Assembly: GCA_020091685.1 (NCBI GenBank)
Contig: CM034604.1
Coordinates: 1,519,828 to 1,583,827 of the forward strand
Reading direction: 5' to 3'
DNA: 64,000 nucleotides
Source of the DNA: Lutjanus erythropterus
Lineage: Eukaryota; Chordata; Actinopteri; Lutjaniformes; Lutjanidae
The translations under genes were made by a program, and so were the position numbers. The notes below the pieces were generated by a model. It saw only the letters and a list, made by a program, of their open reading frames with translations. It was not told where the DNA came from and did not search any database. Within the stretch, counting starts at the first letter, position 1, and each line of letters opens with the position of its first letter. This document shows positions 57,001 to 64,000 of this stretch, one piece after another.

Positions 57001-59200
57001 GTGGTCTGAGTGATCAGATCGCTGTGTGTCTTGGATATTGTCGCAGTACTTAGAGCTGTTCACTTGTAATTGTATCGTCTAAGTCATGTTGTGACAAAAA
57101 GGCTCAGAAAAATAGGCCAGTAAGGTCTGGGCTTAGAGCCACAACACCATAAAAAACCTTAATAAAAAACCACTGTTATCACTTGTATATTTTCAAAGTT
57201 CAAAACCATCAAAAAGAAGAATCAGGCAAAGTCTGGAAAAATCACTGGAAGAGCAACAAAGTTCTGCCACACAAAGTTTATTGATCTCTCTAGGTAGAAA
57301 AATCAACAAGCTTGAGTCAAACCCAGGTTAAGACTGAAGAAAGAGGTACAAAACACCTTGTTATATACTGTTTAGGAGCCTCCTCCCACTTTGAACATTT
57401 TGGCTTACAATCAAACATATTTGTGTATTAAATTTTGCCTTATGGAATCATAATAACATTCATTTTCTAGCAAATTGCTACTTCCCTTAGGTTTGCATAC
57501 ATCAATCTTATATTTTTTAAAAATAATTAAATGACAAAACAGATCAATGTTACACATGAAACAAAACACCTGATCTGACAATTACGCTGTGTGAGGAGCA
57601 CCAAGGGCTGGAAAGTACCTACAAGGTCTTTGGGTGACAGTGATTGATGTTATGGTTTGATCTATCTTTATCATTACCCTGTGAAACTCCCAACAGTACA
57701 CTACTTCAGAATGGAGCGTTCTTTTAATGAGGCCTCCAACAGTACTCTGTTTAAGAATGGAGTGTTTTTTATATATTAGGGAGAGAGGACTTTGTGCTGG
57801 ATGGGCATCATGTTGAAAATTACATCATGTTGAAAATTACGCCACTACAGTCGCAGGTTAATGCCAGGTGGAAACCTGCCTTGAACACAGCAGGATTTCT
57901 GTTATTTCCATTTATATTAATATACAGTAGGAATATGAACTGTCTTATGAAACAAGATTTATATGTGCTGTGACCCAATTTGTCGCATTTCAATTGAATT
58001 TAAATACAAGAACTATCTTCAGTGTGAAGGGAAAACTGTCAAAGTCAACACAACCTATTATCTACATGTGTGAGGAAACATGTTGAGCTGTCTGCAGTGT
58101 ATTAAATCTGTCCTTTCTTTTCAGGAAGAACATAACACGGCCGTTTGAAGACTCAACATCACTGGTAAGTTTATAAGAAACGGTACAGTACACTCTACAG
58201 TGCTTTATTACAATCAAATGTCTCGACATGTTTTCCAATTTGGTTGCTGATCATTTCGACTCTTTCTCAGGAATTTTTCTCCAAGAAGACAGACTGCTCT
58301 TTGTTTCTGTTTGGCTCACACAACAAGAAACGGCCCAACAACCTCATATTTGGTAAATTCTCCCCCTCTGCAATTAACTCTCCATATCACTCTCTCAGTT
58401 TGACACAGACATTTAGAGACCAGCTGCCATCTAATGGAATAGAAAGTATATCTTTTTCAATACAACAAGTTTTTCTTGATTGTGTTTCTATGCCCGTGTT
58501 GTATTTATGACTGGCTTTGTGTCGCTATGTATTTTGTGTAGTAATAAAGAATCACCATCTGCTGATTCTGAGTGGTCTAATCAACTCCCATGGTGCCCAG
58601 CAACCTGTTGACCTCCATTAAACATGCTGCCATGTGGAAAAAATTGCATAACATGAGAGATGGAAAGAAAACGCCTTTCTGTTAAAGGGATAGTTCACCC
58701 CAAAATCAAAAATACATATCTTACCACTGGCCTGTAGTGCTGTTTATCCATCTAGATAGCTTTGGTGAGACTTTCAGAGCTTTTATAGAGATGTCTGCCT
58801 CCTCTCCAGTATAATGTGACTAAATGGCAACATTTGGAAAAGTCTTGACCTGTTTACTCAAGATAATCTGCAGACCTTGTTGTGAGCAGTTTCATGTAGG
58901 AACTACTTTATTTCTAGTAGATAAAAAATAGTTCCAGTTGATTCCTCTGCAGCAAGAAAGTAGTTCCTACATGAAACTGATCACAGCAAGGTCTGTGGAT
59001 TATCTTGAGCAACTGGGTCATGATTTCTGGAAAGGGACACTGGTTTTGAACTTTTCAAATGTGTTTTTGTGCTTTGAGCACCACAAGCCAATACTGATGG
59101 GAATTTATTACATTTTATTGATACCAATGCCATTACCGATTCTTTACCGATCTTGTATTGATTCCTGTGAATTTTCTGGGTGGGGGAAAAAAGTAGGCCT

Positions 59201-59232
<32 letters not shown>

Positions 59233-62200
59233 TAGTTCTGTGTCAGAACTGTTGATGGACTGTGTTTGGGAGTTTTCACATCTTGGAGGTTTGTTTAATG
59301 TTCATGGCTTCCGTCAACCACTAAGGGGTGTTGTAGGTTCACATGTGCTGCTGATACAATGCTGAGATACAGCCCTCATTTGCAAATGCCCATGATGCAT
59401 TGCTGAGAGTTTAAGTTAAGTACTATTTTATGTTCCAAAATACAAACATTATGTTGTGTAAAATGTTATGTAGAGGGTAAATGTAGTGGTATGTGCAGAC
59501 CAAAACTACAGGCTGAGCACCATTTAGTTCCATTATAAGAGAAGGCAGACATCTCTTTGGCTGATATCTCCAAAACTCTGCAACTCACACCAAAACTATC
59601 CAGATGGATAAACATTTACATGCCAGTGGGAAAATATTTTTTTTGATTTTGGAGTGAACTGTCCCTTTAATGTATCATGCTTCCTCTCTAAAGCTATATG
59701 CTCAAAGCTCATCAGATCAGTTTTGAGTGACTGCAGGCCCAGTGATGTGTGTCATTGTTCCCTTGTGTTTGTCTTGCAGGTCGTCTGTTTGACTTTCACG
59801 TGCTTGATATGATTGAACTTGGAATCGAGAAGTACGTCTCTCTGAGTGATATTAAGGTAATGCTTGCAGTTATTCAGTTAACATCTGTGTCATCTGTTGA
59901 AGGACATTGGTTTGGCAGTCTTGTAGACAAACTGTGATGAGTCAGTTGCTTATAATCAGATGATTATCCATGTTTGTGCACGAAGCACTAAGCTGCAGTC
60001 CGAACATGGTTAGCTTAGCTTAGCATAAAGACTGGAAACAGGGGAAACAGTTAGCCTAGCTCTGTCCAAAGTACAAAAATAAGCTCACTAACATGGATCT
60101 CACAAAAAAAGACTATATGAGAGTTAATAGTGAGGTATGTGCTGGAGCCTGTCTACAGCAGCAGCACTGTGCAGCATTGAAGGCTATAGTGTGGGTCACC
60201 AGATGCAGACTGTGTGGACAGATTTAGTTTTTAGGTTCTGCACAGACATGATGATACCAAACCTGGCAACCTCAATTTGAAGACAAGACTTTGAGAAACT
60301 GTGCACAGTCACTGCACCTTGCAGGTTTTGCTTTTTTTTTTTTTACTTTTTTGTTTGTGTACAATTTAAACAAATGAGATAGATGGGTAAATCACTCAGC
60401 CTCAGTTTGGTAGGTGATTTTTTTTTTTTTTTTTTTTGCTAAGCTAGGCTAACCACATCCTATGGATTAGCTGTACAGCAGACATTTTACATGTCATAGC
60501 ATGTCAAGTGTGTTTTTCCTGCTGTGACGAGTCAAAATGTCTGCTGTGCAACCAGTCTATTATGAGACATGAGGACTGCTGATCTTCTCACTCCCACTAG
60601 AGAAGCAAATAACTTTATTTCCCAAAAGGCTGAACTGTTCTTTAAACATGATTTCATGTATAAAATGACTTTTTTCAGCACCAGTGTTGATGAGTGTTTT
60701 TGGAGGCAGCACTGGTCACCCTCTTACTTTTAGTGAAGCTCTGCTAAGATACTGCCAAAGCACAAACTGCCAGTTCAGTGTGGGATACCACTACCCCTTT
60801 TCTATACACATGTGCTGGCTTGACTTGATTTGACTCGGCACGTCAGCCCAGCACAGCAGGGATTTGCATTTCCATCAGAACAGGGTGAGCAGCTTGGCTC
60901 CAGCCGAGCAGCTCTGACACGAAGAATACACACTGAACTTCCTATAAAGTCTTCACAATAAAAATTCTGTGTTATTGTTTTATTCAGAATCTTTTATAAT
61001 GAAGAGGCAAAACCAGGAGGTGTTCAGTTTTCATCAGCAGCAGGTTGCCACGACTTCTGTACAACTGAAAGCAAACATGACAGTAAAATACAGCTGATAC
61101 TTGAATGTTTAAACAGTGACACAGGAGAGCAGCTAAACTTTAAACCACAGAGATTATCTTCTACAGAACTGAGAGCTGAACACGCAGTCACACACACTTT
61201 TACAAACATATTTCTTTCTGCTCCTGCCTGCAGTCAGCGAGACGTCACTACAGCCCGCTTGCAGGCGGGTCGGACTCACTTCGGCCCCGCTCCAGAATAG
61301 GTCCGTGTCGGCTGTGACTCGGCACAGCTCGATGTGATAAAAGTGGCAGTGGAAACGCAAATCAGTGCAGCACCGACAAGCCCCACAGTAGGGAAGGGCG
61401 ATACCAAACCTTTTAAATAGATATGATACCAATACTTTCTGTTACAATTGTATTACAAGTTTGTGTAAAGCATTAATAAATGTGTTTGGAGCAACTTGGA
61501 ACTGTTAGCAACTGTTAGCAACTGTTATCAATTTTTTGAGGGCAGGGAGCTCAAGTCCATGGAAACGATGAATTAAACTCAAAGATCAAGGATGATTTTA
61601 TTTAAAATGGATGAATTAAAGGATTTTATTTGAAATGGGCCTAAAGAAATATAATAACTTTATTTCACAAAGTAATGTGTTATTATTTAAAAATTACCAA
61701 TATTTATACAAACTCCTGGTTCAGACATCATAGACGCTCAGCTCTGGACTAATCAGAGTCACTGGACTCTTTGTTTGCTCATTTATCAGACTGTAATTAT
61801 AAATGGCCTGGTGGATTTCCAGCAGTTCATAACAGGCCAGAAATCTAGAAATGGAACCCACTGCTGGTCATTTGTGCAGTTTTTCACTTGATGTTGGCCA
61901 ATAAGAATTCAGAATGTCCACAGAGGACAGTGGTGTGTAAAAGCCATTTTGACAAGGAAAGAGGCCGATCAGCTGGAGCAGTGCAGGCCGCTGTGGCTTT
62001 AGGGAGGATCATTTTGATGGGGTACGGTGGCCTTGTCCGTCATGAAATCCCTGCTCTGCTCCACAGTCCCTTGAAATCTAGTTTTTGTGTTTCTCTGTTG
62101 CAGGCCAGCAAATGTCCTGAGGGGACCAAACCAATGCTGGTGTTTGCAGGGGAGGCTTTTGATATGGACAGTGAACACAAACGTTTGAAGAGTCTGCTCA

Positions 62201-62662
62201 TAGGTACACACTCATTATACTCAGTTCATGTGTTTGTAGAATTTGTTTAGATGGAAATTGTGCATTTCTGTTCTCCTACTATCAGTGCTCATCCATTTCT
62301 TTGACCCACCTTGTCAGACTTCTTCAGAGGCCCCACTGTGCCTGCAGTGCGCCTGGCAGGTTTGGAACATGTTCTGCACTTCACTGCCGTGGATGGCAAA
62401 ATCTACATGCGCAGCTACAGGTATAGACATTAGAATTGGTTCAAAAATCATGTTGTCACTGTTGAATTTTGGTGACATCCCCCACAAGAGAGATCTGGAT
62501 GTTCTGTGTCACTGCAGGTGTGTGTTAAAGAAGTCTGGCTGCAGAACGCCGCGGATAGAGCTGGAAGAGATCGGGCCGTCGTTCGACTTTGTCCTAAGAA
62601 GAACACATCTGGCTTCAGATGACTTGAGCAAGTTAGCTCACAGACAGCCGAAGGCTCTGAAG
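50979..62662 (+). CDS. rpf2: Ribosome production factor 2 homolog (Brix-domain protein), partial at the 3' end
   Basis: This nucleolar protein acts with RRS1 to bring the 5S RNP (5S rRNA, uL18, uL5) into the pre-60S ribosome. Nine exons (50979-51001, 55326-55458, 56124-56161, 58125-58164, 58271-58352, 59780-59856, 62104-62203, 62318-62420, 62518-62662) splice in frame through GT-AG introns to 247 residues. Visible parts are a basic N-terminus (KPKTKRSKRF), the N-terminal Brix motif with FGSHNKKRPNNL (residues 92-103), FHVLDMIELGIE (111-122), KCPEGTKPMLVFAG (134-147), the RLAGLEHVLHF strand, and the C-terminal Brix motif KKSGCRTPRIELEEIGPSF (203-221). The usual protein has about 306 residues; the last 55-60, a basic tail, were not found before base 64000, so the final exon(s) lie beyond the right edge. 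Confidence 0.96.
51945..52275. mobile_element. hAT-like MITE, TAGGGCTGAACAATT family, copy 1
   Basis: The right end read inverted is TAGGGCTGAACAATTTTG. Interior shared with 62854-63155 ('gtaattttcaaatcacag', 'gatgtcctg', 'acatcattac', 'aacaatgatg'-like text). The left edge is not sharp. It encloses a (CAAA)n tract at 52037-52060. Confidence 0.6.
53507..54384 (+). repeat. Composite dispersed repeat, second copy, split by a younger hAT element
   Basis: The outer parts 53507-53621 and 54000-54384 align with the uninterrupted copy at 10010-10822, ending in 'ttattgttgagccctgat'. The inner 53622-53999 part is foreign to the family. Confidence 0.7.
53622..53999. mobile_element. hAT-like MITE nested in an older repeat (378 bp)
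   Basis: The left end TAGAGCTGCACAATATATCG mirrors the right end read inverted, TAGGGCTGCACGATATTGG. Flanking 8-mers are GTTTTAAT (53614-53621) and CTTTTAAT (54000-54007), one difference. The older repeat at about 10110-10130 shows the unfilled site, giving independent support for the insertion boundaries. Confidence 0.88.
55326..55458 (+). CDS. rpf2: rpf2 coding exon 2
   Basis: Acceptor tatcctcag; encodes KPKTKRSKRFLESRAPKLIE and on to VTQALKDI; donor ATC|GTAAGT, phase 0. Confidence 0.96.
55459..56123 (+). other. rpf2: rpf2 intron 2
   Basis: Donor GTAAGT, acceptor ttgctgcag. Nothing identifiable. Confidence 0.93.
56124..56161 (+). CDS. rpf2: rpf2 coding exon 3 (38 bases)
   Basis: Acceptor ttgctgcag; encodes YALKKPNAVLYK plus two bases of Lys65; donor AA|GTAAGT. 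Confidence 0.95.
56162..58124 (+). other. rpf2: rpf2 intron 3
   Basis: Donor GTAAGT, acceptor cttttcag. Contains an exact 17-base tandem duplication at 57807-57840 and a looser duplicated segment ('ccaacagtac...agaatggag') at about 57692-57770. No gene recognised. Confidence 0.9.
57807..57840 (+). repeat. 17-bp direct tandem duplication
   Basis: ATCATGTTGAAAATTAC twice, perfect. Confidence 0.95.
58125..58164 (+). CDS. rpf2: rpf2 coding exon 4 (40 bases)
   Basis: Acceptor cttttcag; encodes KNITRPFEDSTSL; donor CTG|GTAAGT, phase 0. Confidence 0.95.
58271..58352 (+). CDS. rpf2: rpf2 coding exon 5
   Basis: Acceptor tctttctcag; encodes EFFSKKTDCSLFLFGSHNKK and RPNNLIF plus one base of Gly106; donor G|GTAAAT. 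Confidence 0.96.
58682..59670. mobile_element. Foldback MITE bounded by TTAA (989 bp) with long internal palindrome
   Basis: It starts TTAAAGGGATAGTTCACCCC and, read inverted from the end, TTAAAGGGACAGTTCACTCC, both continuing AAAATCAAAAA. Second-level arms TTTATCCATCTAGATAG and CTATCCAGATGGATAAA also pair. A third inverted pair, TTTCATGTAGGAACTACTTT and AAAGTAGTTCCTACATGAAA with more than 25 further pairing bases, spans 58860-59005. The ends are the same type as 12053-12294. The middle (59090-59170) holds CCGATTCTTTACCGATC text from another repeat, plus an (ATTT)n array. Confidence 0.8.
59204..59234 (+). repeat. (ATTT)n microsatellite
   Basis: Seven TTTA units inside the foldback element. 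Confidence 0.95.
59780..59856 (+). CDS. rpf2: rpf2 coding exon 6
   Basis: Acceptor gtcttgcag; encodes RLFDFHVLDMIELGIEKYVS and LSDIK; donor AAG|GTAATG, phase 0. Confidence 0.96.
60009..60453. mobile_element. Inverted-repeat element GGTTAGCTTAGCTTAGCA family
   Basis: The left end GGTTAGCTTAGCTTAGCATA followed by AAGACTGGAAACAGGGGAAA mirrors the right end read inverted, GGTTAGCCTAGCTTAGCA. This left text is very common in the non-coding DNA of spiny-rayed fishes. No coding capacity. It includes two T-runs near the right end. Confidence 0.65.
60808..61375 (+). repeat. Dispersed inverted-repeat element, copy B (homologous to 14036-14545)
   Basis: Shares AGCCCAGCACAGCAGGGATT with copy A and further ordered blocks ('gacagtaaaatac', 'taaactttaaaccacag', 'ctgagagctgaacacg'). 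The ends are complementary: 'gactcggcac' at the left and 'tgactcggcacagctcg' near the right, with 'ttgcatttcc' pairing with 'ggaaacgcaa'. Confidence 0.55.
61501..61530 (+). repeat. 10-bp tandem repeat, about 3 units
   Basis: ACTGTTAGCA twice perfect and a third with one change. Confidence 0.9.
62104..62203 (+). CDS. rpf2: rpf2 coding exon 7
   Basis: Acceptor ctgttgcag; encodes ASKCPEGTKPMLVFAGEAFD and on to KRLKSLLI plus one base of Asp165; donor G|GTACAC. Confidence 0.96.
62318..62420 (+). CDS. rpf2: rpf2 coding exon 8
   Basis: Acceptor ccttgtcag; encodes FFRGPTVPAVRLAGLEHVLH and FTAVDGKIYMRSY between split codons; donor AG|GTATAG. Confidence 0.95.
62518..62662 (+). CDS. rpf2: rpf2 coding exon 9
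   Basis: Acceptor cactgcag; encodes CVLKKSGCRTPRIELEEIGP and on to HLASDDLSKLAHRQPKALK; donor AAG|GTAAGA, phase 0, so at least one more exon follows. Confidence 0.96.
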
Positions 62663-62853
62663 GTAAGAACATCTGTCCTGACTCCTGACTCTCAGCTTTC
62701 CTTTGAGGGAAAATGGGAATTAGATTAAAATGAGAGGTGTGCATGCTGGGATAATGTTGGACAGGTGATGTAAACAGTGGCTGAGGCTAAAATATCATCA
62801 CAACATCTAAAATAGTAGCATCCTTTTTTCTGTTGGGTTCATTCAATATGAAT

Positions 62854-63155
62854 GAAGGCTGAACAATGACTAGAAATTTGTATCAAAATCGCAGTATGGT
62901 TACTGCAATTTTCAAATCACAGAATGCACAGTATTTAAAGGCACAATGTATGTCAAAATACACTTTTAAATGAAATACTGTGGTGCTGCAGAGGTGTCCT
63001 GGCCAACACATCATTATTCAGACTTCAGAAAACACCTGTTTAGTGCAGATCCCTGAAAAAACAAAAGCAAAAAGAGAACAATGATGTAACATCTAATGAT
63101 CACAGTCAGTCAAAATAACTGCAATTAGATATTTCTTCAGAATTGTTCAGCCCTA
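62854..63155. mobile_element. hAT-like MITE, TAGGGCTGAACAATT family, copy 2 (302 bp)
   Basis: The left end GAAGGCTGAACAATG mirrors the right end read inverted, TAGGGCTGAACAATTCTG. Flanking 8-mers ATATGAAT and ATATAACT match at 6 of 8. Interior shared with 51945-52275. Confidence 0.7.
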
Positions 63156-63870
63156 ATATAACTGTGTGAGCTTTTAATTTTGAACAGTCCTGAAAGTCTG
63201 TTATGGCCACAGTAATAAAAAAAATAGTTGCTGGACGGATAAAAAAAGTACAGACAACTTTGCTGTTCTTCGATCCTGACAGCCGGTGGACTGGAGAATG
63301 TAAATCTTGTCCTGAGGGTGGCGCCAGAGGACAGACTAGACTCCTTCCTAAATTTAAACGGTTTACCATCTGCACAGTTGGAACATGGTCCACTCTACAC
63401 TGTCAGACTTGGCCCAGCTTCTCTCAGTCTGAGCTGTACTTACCAGTGCTTCAAGGTTGATGCTAACACTAGAATTTAACTCCTTACAGCCAGTCCTGCA
63501 AACTTGTGCTGATATACGTCTGAAGTTTTTGACAACTTGTAGTTTTACTTGTGACTGAAATTATGTATAAGAAATCTAGAATATTTCCATTTGATGTAAA
63601 TATTCATCAGATACTGTAGCTTCATGGAAGTGCTGGAAAAGCTGGTAGAGACGATGTTACCAGCTACAGCTGATATAAACTAATGAAATGACCAACATCG
63701 TCACCTGTAGAGCCACACTGCTAATATCACTAGCAACATAAGAAAATACCAATAACACCAACCCGCACAGCTCATGGTCTCAAAAAACTAAGAAATATAA
63801 CGGCTACTATCCCCAGAGCTGCAATAATGTAGGAGAAGAGGCCCACGTCTGTGGTATAGCTGGTGTACTG

Positions 63871-64000
63871 TAGGGCTGGCTTTAAAAACAAATCAGTATT
63901 CATTTCACTGAACCAATATTGATTCATAAAATCTCAAGATCAGTCCGGTTCCAGAGGATGCATGAAGCTTTAACCCTTTTAATCTGGTTAGTGTTTTTTG
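63871..64000 (+). mobile_element. Left end of a hAT element related to 18756-20176 (cut by the window)
   Basis: TAGGGCTGGCTTTAAAAACA, then TTGATTCATAAAATCTCAAG, follows the left terminus of the 18756 element (TAGGACTGGGTTTAAAAAAT, ATCGATTCATAAAATCCCAA). Whether it carries transposase sequence cannot be seen. Confidence 0.65.

Larger units (their letters stand above)
59857..62103 (+). other. rpf2: rpf2 intron 6 (2.2 kb)
   Basis: Donor GTAATG, acceptor ctgttgcag. It is filled largely by the inverted-repeat elements at 60009-60453 and 60808-61375. A TAGGGAAGGGCGATACCAAA motif at 61388 looks like one end of a hAT-type MITE with no partner found. Confidence 0.88.
62663..64000 (+). other. rpf2: rpf2 intron 9 (runs off the window)
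   Basis: Begins with donor GTAAGA. No terminal rpf2 exon (basic KKK-rich tail) was found. Contains the MITE 62854-63155 and a hAT left end at 63871. The rest shows nothing identifiable. Confidence 0.8.

Overview
This window is a piece of a bony-fish (teleost) nuclear genome, on the + strand as given. The evidence is split genes with GT-AG introns, AT-rich intronic DNA, long microsatellites, and a dense load of short inverted-repeat DNA transposons of types that are common in fish. The order of genes, cdk19 (minus), amd1 (plus), rpf2 (plus), matches the human 6q21 block CDK19-AMD1-GTF3C6-RPF2, except that no GTF3C6 exon could be found between amd1 and rpf2. A percomorph fish is my guess from the repeat types; it is an inference.

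Layout. Bases 1 to about 26,100 hold the 5' end of cdk19 on the minus strand: coding exon 1 at 25965-26092, coding exon 2 at 17351-17426, and what appears to be intron 2 from 17,350 leftwards past the window edge. No exon 3 was seen. A 1.36 kb gap separates it from the divergent gene amd1. amd1 is complete: 9 coding exons from 27686 to 39925 give a 335-residue S-adenosylmethionine decarboxylase proenzyme. From 43.9 to 50.8 kb is intergenic repeat-rich DNA. rpf2 starts at 50979, and nine coding exons (247 residues) run to 62662. The final coding part lies past the right edge.

The most notable content is the translational control layout of amd1. A TATA box at 27448 is followed about 40 bases on by a cap-proximal upstream ORF for the hexapeptide MAGDIS, the same peptide that gives polyamine control in mammals. 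The proenzyme keeps its Glu67-Ser68 self-cleavage site and all key residues. Directly after the TGA stop the same frame stays open for 136 codons (39926-40333), matching the placement of the read-through and ribosome-stalling 'tail' described for human AMD1. All three layers can be read in this one locus.

The rest of the window is mainly a record of DNA transposons, chiefly hAT-type elements. Several have target-site duplications that I could read directly: a deleted hAT transposase copy at 18756-20176 with an exact 8-base duplication, a 965-base element at 49453-50417 with an exact 8-base duplication, and an element at 53622-53999 nested inside an older repeat whose empty counterpart is present at about 10.1 kb. 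I found no CRISPR arrays, no bacterial-type operons, no tRNA or rRNA genes, and no viral genes.
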